From Sphingomonadaceae bacterium (GTDB taxonomy: Bacteria > Pseudomonadota > Alphaproteobacteria > Sphingomonadales > Sphingomonadaceae): a DNA stretch of 11,260 nt. Under the pieces are notes generated by a model. It searched no databases. It was given only the letters and a program-made list of their open reading frames with translations, and had not been told where the DNA came from. Of the stretch, positions 1 through 5,901 are shown one piece after another (the first letter of the stretch is position 1; each line of letters begins with the position of its first letter). The position numbers and the translations under genes are program-made. The stretch is taken from contig CANFIV010000017.1 in assembly GCA_947446935.1 (NCBI GenBank), positions 1 to 11,260 of the forward strand, given 5' to 3'.

Positions 1-176
1 CCGTTGATCAGCGCGGTGCGATAGCGGGCACCCTCAAACTCGCGCATCGGCAGCTTAGACATACGGTAGGTCATGTCGGAAAACGCGAAACCGGACTGCA
101 CCATCTCGGGCGCGTAATTGTCAGACAGGTAGCGGAGCGGTTCAAGCTGGTGGGCTTCGGGCAGAGCGATACGCAT
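1..176 (-). CDS. Carboxymuconolactone decarboxylase-like protein, N-terminal part only
   Basis: The gene starts at an ATG whose first base is 176 and runs off the left edge, so only 58 codons are visible. An AGGAGA ribosome binding site lies 6-9 bases upstream on the minus strand. The visible protein begins MRIALPEAHQLEPLRYLSDN and ends in ...REFEGARYRTALING. An N-terminal P-(x)n-NYAPE segment followed by LPxREFExxRxRTAxING is, from memory, the pattern before the catalytic Cys in the CMD/AhpD-like family. The Cys-x2-Cys region itself lies outside the window, so enzymatic class is inferred. Members include alkylhydroperoxidase-like proteins and gamma-carboxymuconolactone decarboxylases, and many in catabolic clusters have no known reaction. 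It points the same way as the downstream-lying SDR and esterase genes but is separated from them by a terminator-like region. Confidence 0.7.
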   Translation of the reverse strand, partial: MRIALPEAHQLEPLRYLSDNYAPEMVQSGFAFSDMTYRMSKLPMREFEGARYRTALIN

Positions 177-236
177 GGCGTTCTCCTGATGCAGCGACCT
201 CAATCAAGCGCGAGGGAGGCCCCTTGCCCACTCCTC

Positions 237-275
237 AATCTGACAGGCCGATCAGACCGGCAAATCAGACCGGCA
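237..275. repeat. Three 13-base direct repeats upstream of the CMD-like gene
   Basis: Two copies of ATCAGACCGGCA lie at 251-262 and 264-275, exactly 13 bases apart. A weaker first unit at 237-249 (AATCTGACAGGCC) matches the third unit, AATCAGACCGGCA, at 10 of 13 positions. The block sits 61-99 bases upstream of the CMD-like start, where a regulator could bind. The protein that would bind is unknown. Confidence 0.5.
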
Positions 276-296
276 GGCCGGGTGAAAGGCGGGGAG

Positions 297-313
297 GTTG
301 ACACAGTTGACAC
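297..313. repeat. Tandem GTTGACAC direct repeat
   Basis: GTTGACAC occurs at 297-304 and again at 306-313, a 9-base period. On the minus strand this reads GTGTCAAC twice. It lies about 120-140 bases upstream of the CMD-like start codon. It may be a paired operator. The TTGACA inside each copy resembles a -35 box on the plus strand, but no -10 or plus-strand gene follows. Confidence 0.35.
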
Positions 314-529
314 GGTCCAGAGACAAAACTTGCCGGAGGTCCGATCGAGAATTTTTCTATTGAAATACAGATACTTTTAGCCAAACCTCGCACACCCAAG
401 GGGCCGGGGCGGATGGCGGCGTGTTGGAAATGACCTGCCGGGTACACGAAATGCTCCCCGGCCCAGATCGGCGCGGCGGCGGCTTGCGTGCTGGCCAGGT
501 CCCCAAGGACCAAGGTTCAAAGAGCGGGG

Positions 530-557
530 CCTACATGGCGAGAAAGGGGCATGTAGG
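530..557. repeat. 8-bp inverted repeat (CCTACATG / CATGTAGG)
   Basis: A perfect 8-bp inverted repeat, CCTACATG at 530-537 and CATGTAGG at 550-557, flanks a 12-base spacer. It could be an operator or an RNA hairpin downstream of the SDR gene. No T-run follows on either strand. Confidence 0.4.
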
Positions 558-606
558 AAAGTGTTTTGGGAGACGGGGATATCTTTGCCCCTCCGCCAAG
601 CTCGGT

Positions 607-655
607 GGGCCAAACCCTCTCCAATTGTGCGCCGCATAAATGGAGAGGGTCGCCC
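607..655 (-). terminator. Terminator-like hairpin after the SDR gene
   Basis: A perfect 10-bp inverted repeat, ACCCTCTCCA at 614-623 and TGGAGAGGGT at 641-650, has a 17-base loop. Four more pairs outside (GGGC 607-610 with GCCC 652-655) extend it across a small internal loop. It lies 9-57 bases after the SDR stop codon, where the esterase-SDR transcript should end. On the minus strand only TTT follows the stem, so a classical U-tract is missing. It may act as a weak or factor-assisted terminator, or as an RNA 3'-end stabiliser. Confidence 0.5.
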
Positions 656-663
656 AGGGCTTT

Positions 664-1425
664 TCAGCCCCGCGTTTTCAGGCGCAGGCTGTCCCAGCTG
701 ATGTCGCCGGTCCAGCCGCCGTCGACCGGCAGGCTGACGCCGTTGATAAAGGCTGCGGCGTCTGAGGCGAGGAAGGCGATGCCTTCTGCAACGTCTTCGG
801 GCATGGCGAAGCGCGCCATGGGCACGCGGTTCACGATGTCTGTGTCGTCATAGGCGCCGGAACCCATGTCCTTCACGTCCATCTCGGTCTTGATCCAGCC
901 GGGACACACGGCGTTGACGCGCACACCCCGCCCGCCCCATTCGCCCGCGAGCGTGCGAGTGAGACCGATGAGGCCGTGTTTCGAGGTGTTGTAGGCCGAG
1001 CGGTGGATGACCCCGCCAAGGCCGGCGACCGAGGCGACGTTGACAATCGAACCCTTGCCCGCCGCGAGCATCTGTTTGCCGAAGGCACGGCACAGGAGGA
1101 ATGGCCCTTGCAGGTTGACGGCCATCATCTTCTGCCACTGATCGAGCGTGGTCTCTTCCGCAGGCTGGATGAGGCTGATCCCGGCATTGTTGACCAGCAC
1201 CGCAGCCCCGCCGCCTTCAGCCGCGACGCGCGCGGCGAGGTCCTCGACGAAGGCTTCATCGGATACATCGCCGCTGATGCCGAGGGCATCAGGGCCGATG
1301 GCGGCGGCCTGCGCAGAAACGTCCTGCATATCGGTAAGCACCACCCGGTAGCCGGCGGCAGCCAGCCTGCGGGCGGTGACAAGACCGAGGCCTTGCGCCG
1401 CCCCGGTGACAACTGCTGTCTTCAT
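664..1425 (-). CDS. Short-chain dehydrogenase/reductase (classical SDR)
   Basis: This 253-residue protein has the usual length of a classical SDR and should be a cytosolic NAD(P)-dependent alcohol/ketone oxidoreductase. The Rossmann glycine motif TGAAQGLG is at 7-14. An acidic Asp32 at the end of strand beta-2 favours NAD over NADP. D53 precedes V54, and the NNAG motif is at 79-82. The catalytic set is complete: Asn104, Ser132, Tyr145 and Lys149 (YNTSK). The typical CPGWIKTEM and PVDGGW segments follow. Its ATG overlaps the esterase TGA by four bases (ATGA), so the two are probably translationally coupled and made in fixed ratio. One reading is that the esterase releases an alcohol that this enzyme oxidises, but the substrate cannot be told from sequence. 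Confidence 0.93.
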   Translation of the reverse strand: MKTAVVTGAAQGLGLVTARRLAAAGYRVVLTDMQDVSAQAAAIGPDALGISGDVSDEAFVEDLAARVAAEGGGAAVLVNNAGISLIQPAEETTLDQWQKMMAVNLQGPFLLCRAFGKQMLAAGKGSIVNVASVAGLGGVIHRSAYNTSKHGLIGLTRTLAGEWGGRGVRVNAVCPGWIKTEMDVKDMGSGAYDDTDIVNRVPMARFAMPEDVAEGIAFLASDAAAFINGVSLPVDGGWTGDISWDSLRLKTRG

Positions 1426-3113
1426 TGCATGTCCTTCTTGCTCTGCCCTGCTGCCGGGGCCTTGAGAGTTCCAAAATAGGCAGGATATTCCGACCGCCAG
1501 AAATCACATTGGTATTCTGCCCAGGCATCGATGGGGCGGACATTGCCAGGCTCGAAGCGCATGACCTTGCCGGAAGGTGGTGCTGCCCCAGGCGGGGGAC
1601 TGCGCATGAAGGCACGCCATGAAGCGACGATCCGGTCTGCGAGCGCCTGCGAGGCAGGAGCAAGATCGGGCGCGGTCATGGCGGCGGTGTTGGAGAAACC
1701 CGGAAACAGCGCGTTGAGCTCTGCCGAATGGACTGCCCCCAGCACGAAGCCCGGATCGGGCAGGATCGGGATCGAAACGCCGCGCACCGGGGCGGTGCGG
1801 TCGGCGTATTCCCACTGGGTGACCGGCGTGAAGCGAGCGAGGAGGCGGCCGCTTTCGAGCATGAGGCAGTGGGTGATACCGAGGCCGGGCATGAAATCGG
1901 TCATCAGCGAACCGAGCGCTTCGGGCGCGCGTTCGCCGGGCTTGATCGGATAGCGCGCGAGCACGTGATCGGCCTTGTCGCCATAGATGTGGCGGACGGC
2001 CAGCGGATAAGTTTCCGGTGTGATCACGGCGCCGCTTTGGACATCGTAGCCGACATAAAGGCGCATTTCATCGCGGGCGAAGCCGTTGAGCACCGGCACA
2101 CGGGCAAAGGCACCTGCCTGCAGCGCATCGAGCGACGCGCGGGGCACGGTGGCGTTGCCGGTGAAGGGGGCGAAGGCGAGCAGTTCGCCGCTCGCAGCTT
2201 TGGCTCCGGCCGCGATCAGACGCTGCGGCTCGATGGCTTTCAGGCAAGCGAGGGCTGTTGCCGGATCGGGGCAGCCTGCCTCGGCGGCGACTTTGGCAGC
2301 GAAGGCCTCGGCCTCAGGCAGAGTGCGCAGCGGCACGGCGCAAGCGGCGCTCTGGATGATGGCGCGTTGGAACAGGCCGCGTGTCTGCTCTGGCGTGATC
2401 ATGTGCATGCACACCGAGGCGGCCCCGGCGGATTCGCCAGCCAGCGTGATGTTTTCTGGATCGCCGCCGAAGGCCGCGATATTGTCTTTCACCCAGCGCA
2501 TCGCGAGCCGCTGGTCTTCCAGACCGAGGACGCGCTTCTCTCCCGTTGCACCGGTAGGCGGAGCCATGAAGCCGAACACGCCGAGGCGATAGTTGATGCT
2601 CACGATCACGGCATCGGTGCCATGGGCGAGGCGGTCCAGCCGGTAGAGCGAGGCGGCACCACCCACGAACGCGCCGCCGTGGAGCCAGAGCAGCACCGGG
2701 CGGGGGCCAGCTTTCCCGGTTGGCACGGTGATGTTGAGCGTGAGGCAATTCTCCTCGTCACTGCGCTCGGTCAGGCCATAGCGCGCGGCCTGGGGGCAGG
2801 CCCCGCCGAAGTGCATGGCGGGGAGGACACCGGCCCATGGGCTCACAGGCCGCGGCAGGCTCCAGCGCGCGTCACCCGAAACCGGGGCGGCATAGGGAAT
2901 ACCCCGAAATTCAAGCACGCCGTTGCGGAAGAACCCCTCGACCTTGCCGGACGCGGTCGCCACGATTTCGCCTTGCGGGGATCCGCCGACGGACTGCGCA
3001 TGGAGCGGAATCCCGCCGAGCAGCAGCGCGGTGCAGGCAATGAGCCGGAACCAAAGCCGGGCCACCGGGCTGGCCACCTTGCTGAGCGCTTTCAACAATT
3101 CCGGGGCAAACAT
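1422..3113 (-). CDS. Secreted type-B carboxylesterase (alpha/beta-hydrolase)
   Basis: The chosen start gives 563 residues, normal for the COesterase family. Positively charged residues up to Arg23 and a hydrophobic core at about 22-36 lead to a likely cleavage site after LHA (37-39), so export to the periplasm or outside is expected. The oxyanion-hole motif HGGAF is at 145-149, the ENCLTLN block with Cys123 at 121-127 and the nucleophile elbow GESAG at 226-230 (Ser228). The probable acid is Glu349 (FARDE) and the histidine His462 (GAVHSAEL), so the triad looks intact. The reading frame is open to 3446. A start at 3167 has a better Shine-Dalgarno (GGGGGAG, 7-base spacing), but the extra 18 residues use rare codons (AGG, TCT, GGA, AGT) and precede the signal sequence, so I prefer 3113. 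The downstream SDR overlaps by ATGA. Ester substrate unknown. Confidence 0.88.
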   Translation of the reverse strand: MFAPELLKALSKVASPVARLWFRLIACTALLLGGIPLHAQSVGGSPQGEIVATASGKVEGFFRNGVLEFRGIPYAAPVSGDARWSLPRPVSPWAGVLPAMHFGGACPQAARYGLTERSDEENCLTLNITVPTGKAGPRPVLLWLHGGAFVGGAASLYRLDRLAHGTDAVIVSINYRLGVFGFMAPPTGATGEKRVLGLEDQRLAMRWVKDNIAAFGGDPENITLAGESAGAASVCMHMITPEQTRGLFQRAIIQSAACAVPLRTLPEAEAFAAKVAAEAGCPDPATALACLKAIEPQRLIAAGAKAASGELLAFAPFTGNATVPRASLDALQAGAFARVPVLNGFARDEMRLYVGYDVQSGAVITPETYPLAVRHIYGDKADHVLARYPIKPGERAPEALGSLMTDFMPGLGITHCLMLESGRLLARFTPVTQWEYADRTAPVRGVSIPILPDPGFVLGAVHSAELNALFPGFSNTAAMTAPDLAPASQALADRIVASWRAFMRSPPPGAAPPSGKVMRFEPGNVRPIDAWAEYQCDFWRSEYPAYFGTLKAPAAGQSKKDMQ

Positions 3114-3277
3114 ACCGCACCGAATCTGAGAGCTTTCGGCGACAGGTGCGCAACTTCCAGACCTCATCGATACGCTCCCCCGCAGCCCTTGAAGGCGCTC
3201 TGTGCAGCGTGGTCTTTGCTTGCGCAAGGAGGCTGCTCGCGAAAGGAGCCGCTGAGACAGGGATTGCGTGTTGGCGG

Positions 3278-3287
3278 GGTGCGCACC
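3278..3287. promoter_or_regulatory. GGTGCGCACC palindrome upstream of the esterase
   Basis: This is a perfect 10-bp palindrome about 165 bases upstream of the chosen esterase start. Eight of its bases (GGTGCGCA) recur at 3145-3152, within 40 bases of the start. The pair could be an operator and a half-site for an esterase regulator. In a GC-rich genome such palindromes are not rare, so confidence is low. Confidence 0.25.
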
Positions 3288-3420
3288 TCCACCACCCGAT
3301 GCACGGGCGGTTCCCATTTGCGCTTCGTAAAATTGGGCTGGATCTAAGGTTACAAGGGCTGCTGCTCCTGCCCCGGAGCCGCTTTCTTCCTGTGTGAGGG
3401 ATGAGTGGCCCCTCCCCCAA

Positions 3421-3470
3421 CGCTGAAGGCGCGGGCGCGGCTCCATTGTGCCGAACCCGCGCCTTCAGTG
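3421..3470 (-). terminator. Large stem-loop, second hairpin after the puc operon
   Basis: A perfect 13-bp inverted repeat (CTGAAGGCGCGGG at 3423-3435, CCCGCGCCTTCAG at 3456-3468) extends to 15 pairs with one wobble. An inner 4-bp stem (CGGC 3438-3441, GCCG 3450-3453) closes the loop. It starts 55 bases after the stop of the last puc-operon gene. The minus strand continues TTGGGGG after the stem, so there is no U-tract. I read it as the main transcription end or RNA 3'-protecting structure of the operon. Because it is symmetric it could act on both strands. Confidence 0.6.
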
Positions 3471-3482
3471 GCGCTGCCGCCA

Positions 3483-3518
3483 ATCGCTACTGCCGGTCAC
3501 TGACGGCAGCGGAGCGAT
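3483..3518 (-). terminator. First hairpin directly after the puc operon
   Basis: Two nested inverted repeats form one stem: ATCGCT 3483-3488 with AGCGAT 3513-3518, and CTGCCG 3490-3495 with CGGCAG 3504-3509, with small bulges between and an 8-base loop. It begins 6 bases after the stop codon of the fourth puc-operon gene. No T-run follows. Together with the larger hairpin at 3421-3470 it makes a double structured 3' end. Confidence 0.5.
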
Positions 3519-3524
3519 CGGTCG

Positions 3525-4151
3525 TTAGCCATTCCGGGCCTTGCTCGTGAGTGTCGGCAGCGGAATTACGGGTTGGTATCCGCCACGTCCGCCTGAAAGC
3601 AGCGGCATGGGAATGGACGCCCGGTATCCGCCGTTTCCGCCCGAGAGCGTCGGCATGGGAATGACCGCCTTGTAGGGGCCGGTATGACCGACGAGATTGG
3701 TCTTGGAACGTTGATTCCGGGACACTGCGGACAGACCGAAGAGGTTCGAAAAGAAATCGCCTCTGCCGCCCAGCACGGGCAAACCCAGAAGCTCGGAAAG
3801 CGGGGCAGCATCGACGTCTGACGAGGTCGAACGGCCGCTGGTATTGCCAGGATCAAGCGGCCCGCGCGCATCGAGCATGGAGCGGACCGTTATGGCTTCA
3901 GTGGGGCGTGTGCGGCACACGACCGCAGTGGCACCCTTGGCGACGCCGTCGGCCAATTCGGCTGCGCGGCCCTTGAAAACACCTGCCGCGCGCGCGGCAG
4001 CCACCACAGCGCCATGCGCGCCTGCGGCATCGCCTTCCGGTTGGGAGATGACCGCCAGTTCGTGGGGCCGATAGCCTGCCCTTTGCAAGGCGTTCGCCGC
4101 ATCCTCAGCGGCCGCCGCGCTGCTATAAAGACGGCTTGCAACTTCGCTCAT
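3525..4151 (-). CDS. Unrecognised 208-residue soluble protein of the puc operon with a C-terminal triple repeat
   Basis: I do not recognise this protein by name. It starts at an ATG that overlaps the pucC stop as ATGA, a strong sign of translational coupling and of a role tied to LH2. There is no signal peptide or membrane segment, so it should be cytosolic. Residues 1-95 (RLYSSAAAAEDAANALQRAG, then LAVIS) look like a small alpha/beta domain, loosely recalling the general-stress-protein 17M/YflT fold; this is a weak resemblance. Residues 96-118 are a Gly/Ser/Asp-rich linker. Residues 118-141 (LSELLGLPVLGG, FFSNLFGL) are amphipathic and could touch a membrane. Residues 160-207 are three exact-length 16-residue repeats, each Y-x-x-x-IP(M/L)P-x-L followed by Gly-rich residues. 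Position matches where R. capsulatus has pucD/pucE, but I see no PucD or PucE resemblance. An assembly or stabilising factor for the antenna is an inference. Confidence 0.8.
   Translation of the reverse strand: MSEVASRLYSSAAAAEDAANALQRAGYRPHELAVISQPEGDAAGAHGAVVAAARAAGVFKGRAAELADGVAKGATAVVCRTRPTEAITVRSMLDARGPLDPGNTSGRSTSSDVDAAPLSELLGLPVLGGRGDFFSNLFGLSAVSRNQRSKTNLVGHTGPYKAVIPMPTLSGGNGGYRASIPMPLLSGGRGGYQPVIPLPTLTSKARNG
3531..3674 (-). repeat. Three tandem 48-base (16-codon) repeats inside the fourth puc-operon gene
   Basis: These bases encode residues 160-207. The units begin YKAVIPMPTLSGG, YRASIPMPLLSGG and YQPVIPLPTLTS, each exactly 16 residues. The DNA is also similar: ggcatgggaatg appears on the plus strand in the first two units. 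The last unit is the most diverged and ends the protein. Confidence 0.85.
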
Positions 4152-5581
4152 ATCGCTCTCCCTTCCTGTATAATTCCAGCCCCTCCTGGGCTGCCCCCAT
4201 GGCTTCGTCCCGCGGAACGGGACGTGGCAACCAGCAGCGGTGCAGCCGTTGCCAGCGTAACGAACAATAGCACAATCTCCAAACCGTAGACGGCATGGTA
4301 TCCGGATGCCGGATTTCTGGAAACTGCGGCAACGAGATCGCGGATGACACCGCCCAGCGCAACGCCAAGGCCCGCAGCGGTCGCCTGGCTCGCGCCCCAC
4401 GCACCGAGCGCGAGACCAACCTGGCCCGGCGGCGCACGGTTCATCGTGGCGGTCAACGTGCCGTGGCCGAACAGCCCGGCACCCGCGCCGATCGCCGCAG
4501 TGCCGGCCGCGAACAGCAGGACGCTGGCGAGCGGCTGGGCAAGGATGACAGCGGCAAAGGCCGGGATGCCCAGCACCACGCCGATGCACGCCAGCCGCAG
4601 CGGATCATAGCCGCGCGCCAGCACCCGCGATGCCACGCCGAAACCGGCGATGCCGCCGATCGCGAGTGTCGCGGTGAGCCTGGTCGTCTGGCCGACGGCG
4701 AGGCCAAGCACCTGACCGCCATAGGGTTCAAGCAGCACATCCTCCATCGTGAAGGCCATTGTGCCGATGCCGGTGACGAGGAGGAAATTCAGCGCGCGGT
4801 CGCCAGCCAGAAAGCCTGTCCAAGCCGTGCGGAAATCGGGCGGAACAGGCTGCGGAAGGCGAGACGTGGATCGACGGGGCTCCTGCTTCCATGCCGCAAC
4901 CCCGATCAATACGACCGTCAGCACCGCGGAGGCCTGGATGACCTGAACGAGGCGACCCGGCGTAAAATCTGCCAACATCGCGCCAAACAACAGCGCGCTG
5001 GCGATCATGCCAACGAGCAGCATGACATACATCAGCCCCACCACCTTGGGGCGGCTTTCGGGCGCGGCGAGATCGGTGGCGAGCGCAAGGCCCACCGTCT
5101 GCACCGTGTGCAGCCCGGCTCCGACGAGCAGAAATGCCAACGCGGCGGCGGCTTGACCGACCCACGCCGGGGCGTCGGCAGAATCGCCAAGATGCGCGAG
5201 CACGAGCAGCGCAAAGGGCAGAATCGCCAGGCCGCCGAATTGCAGCATCGCCCCGCGATAAATGAAGGGAACGCGGCGCCAGCCAAGCTCTGACCGGTGA
5301 TGATCCGACTTGTGGCCGATCACGGCACGGAAAGGGGCGAACAGCAGCGGCAGCGCGATCATCGCGCCAACAAGCGATGCCGGCACATGCAGTTCGACGA
5401 TCATGACCCGGTTGAGCGTGCCGATCAACAGTGTGAGCGCCATGCCGACCGCGACCTGAAACAGCGACAGGCGCAGCAGCCGCGACAGCGGAAGATCGGG
5501 CGTGGCAGCATCGGCGAAGGGCAGGAACCGCGTTCCCATGCCTATCCACTGCCGCATCATGAAGCGACTGGCCCGGTTCAT
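4148..5581 (-). CDS. pucC: PucC-type bacteriochlorophyll-delivery MFS protein (LH2 assembly)
   Basis: This is a 477-residue integral membrane protein of the BCD branch of the major facilitator superfamily, with about 12 hydrophobic segments beginning near residue 36. Family marks are GHKSDHHRS (89-97), GWRRVPFIYRG (100-110) followed by LQFGGLAILPF, and EDVLLEPYGG (280-289) followed by LGLAVGQTTRLT. Known members (PucC, LhaA) are needed for antenna assembly and are thought to deliver bacteriochlorophyll to nascent polypeptides. PucC and LhaA are hard to separate by motif; the position after pucBA favours PucC. GAGGGA lies 6 bases before the ATG. The gene follows pucA by 73 bases, which hold a strong hairpin that probably lowers pucC expression relative to pucBA. 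Its TGA overlaps the next gene's ATG. Confidence 0.93.
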   Translation of the reverse strand: MNRASRFMMRQWIGMGTRFLPFADAATPDLPLSRLLRLSLFQVAVGMALTLLIGTLNRVMIVELHVPASLVGAMIALPLLFAPFRAVIGHKSDHHRSELGWRRVPFIYRGAMLQFGGLAILPFALLVLAHLGDSADAPAWVGQAAAALAFLLVGAGLHTVQTVGLALATDLAAPESRPKVVGLMYVMLLVGMIASALLFGAMLADFTPGRLVQVIQASAVLTVVLIGVAAWKQEPRRSTSRLPQPVPPDFRTAWTGFLAGDRALNFLLVTGIGTMAFTMEDVLLEPYGGQVLGLAVGQTTRLTATLAIGGIAGFGVASRVLARGYDPLRLACIGVVLGIPAFAAVILAQPLASVLLFAAGTAAIGAGAGLFGHGTLTATMNRAPPGQVGLALGAWGASQATAAGLGVALGGVIRDLVAAVSRNPASGYHAVYGLEIVLLFVTLATAAPLLVATSRSAGRSHGGSPGGAGIIQEGRAI

Positions 5582-5620
5582 TCGGCTTCCCTCGTTGACG
5601 GCCCAATTACCGAATAGGGT

Positions 5621-5646
5621 GGCGGGAGCGCAGCAGCACCCCCGCC
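5621..5646 (-). promoter_or_regulatory. pucA-pucC intercistronic RNA hairpin
   Basis: On the minus strand these 26 bases fold into an 11-bp stem with a 4-base loop: GGCGGGGGTGC, loop TGCT, GCGCTCCCGCC. Nine pairs are Watson-Crick and two are G-U wobbles. The structure starts 8 bases after the pucA stop and ends 39 bases before the pucC start. No U-tract follows. Hairpins in this place in puf and puc operons of Rhodobacter are known to protect the upstream antenna mRNA and limit readthrough, so that antenna polypeptides outnumber the assembly factor. Its role here is inferred from position and strength. Confidence 0.7.
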
Positions 5647-5654
5647 TGCTAGGT

Positions 5655-5891
5655 TTAGCCGCCCTTTGCAGCAGGCGCCTTTGCCGGCGTTTGCAAAACG
5701 GCGTTCATCGCTTGCTTCGGCGCTGCTGCCGCAGGGGCAGCTGCTTCAGCTCCGTTGAAGAAGCGCTTCACCCAGGTCGTGTTTTCGATCACCGCGAAAT
5801 GGACGGTGAACGAGATCAACGCGACTGAGCCCAGAAACGCGGGCAACCCGATGGTCGGGTTCACCACGCACCAAATGCGTCCTTGGTTCAT
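5655..5891 (-). CDS. pucA: LH2-type light-harvesting alpha polypeptide
   Basis: This 78-residue protein spans the membrane once and binds bacteriochlorophyll. Its N-terminus, [18 protein letters not shown], is the LH2 alpha signature; in Rhodoblastus acidophilus LH2 the Met1 N-terminal group ligates B800. His31 (FTVHFAV) is the B850 ligand. It aligns without gaps to that protein (recalled from memory) through residue 47. At 44-45, where the 850-nm form has Tyr-Trp hydrogen-bonding the B850 acetyl groups, this protein has Phe-Phe, as in blue-shifted LH3 types (Phe-Leu). After residue 47 an Ala/Pro/Lys-rich tail of about 30 residues replaces the usual short end. AGGAG for this gene overlaps the pucB stop codon (TAGGAG), with 10 bases between the genes. 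Confidence 0.95.
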   Translation of the reverse strand: MNQGRIWCVVNPTIGLPAFLGSVALISFTVHFAVIENTTWVKRFFNGAEAAAPAAAAPKQAMNAVLQTPAKAPAAKGG

Positions 5892-5901
5892 GGTCCCGCT
5901 C

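Larger units (their letters stand above)
177..663. other. Gene-free stretch between the CMD-like gene and the SDR gene
   Basis: No convincing coding region is seen here. The short frames that are open lack ribosome binding sites and typical codon use. From left to right the stretch holds three 13-base direct repeats (237-275), a tandem GTTGACAC repeat (297-313), an AT-rich patch (about 348-380) unusual for this GC-rich window, an 8-bp inverted repeat (530-557), and a terminator-like hairpin (607-655). The left half should contain the promoter and operators of the CMD-like gene. The right half should contain the end of the esterase-SDR transcript. Confidence 0.6.
3114..3524. other. Gene-free stretch between the antenna operon and the esterase
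   Basis: No gene is supported here. Frames open across it are extensions of the esterase frame or shadows with atypical codon use. The right end (3421-3518) carries two strong hairpins directly after the fourth puc-operon gene. The left end must contain the esterase promoter and leader. A weak minus-strand promoter candidate is TTGTAA near 3354-3349 with TTTTAC 17 bases downstream, which I do not count as established. A 10-bp palindrome GGTGCGCACC is at 3278-3287, and GGTGCGCA recurs at 3145-3152. Confidence 0.55.

Noticed and set aside
298..335. Plus-strand promoter from the tandem TTGACA boxes at 298 and 307
   Set aside because: No -10 element is present at 16-18 bases and no plus-strand gene follows.
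1728..3347. 539-codon open frame on the plus strand opposite the esterase
   Set aside because: The minus strand holds a complete esterase with intact catalytic motifs. The antisense translation shows no family motif and is rich in Arg/His/Gly, as expected for a GC-rich shadow frame.
3114..3446. N-terminal extension of the esterase frame up to 3446
   Set aside because: The extension is Arg/Ser-rich with rare codons and would place a signal peptide far inside the protein. It crosses the 3421-3470 hairpin. A start at 3113, or possibly 3167, fits better.
4152..4589. Extension of the fourth puc-operon gene upstream to 4589
   Set aside because: It lies wholly inside pucC in another frame. The ATGA start at 4151 is the natural one and the extra residues show no structure.
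4295..5293. 332-codon open frame on the plus strand opposite pucC
   Set aside because: The translation is charged, low-complexity (Arg/Gln/His-rich) and lacks motifs. The opposite strand encodes a clear PucC.
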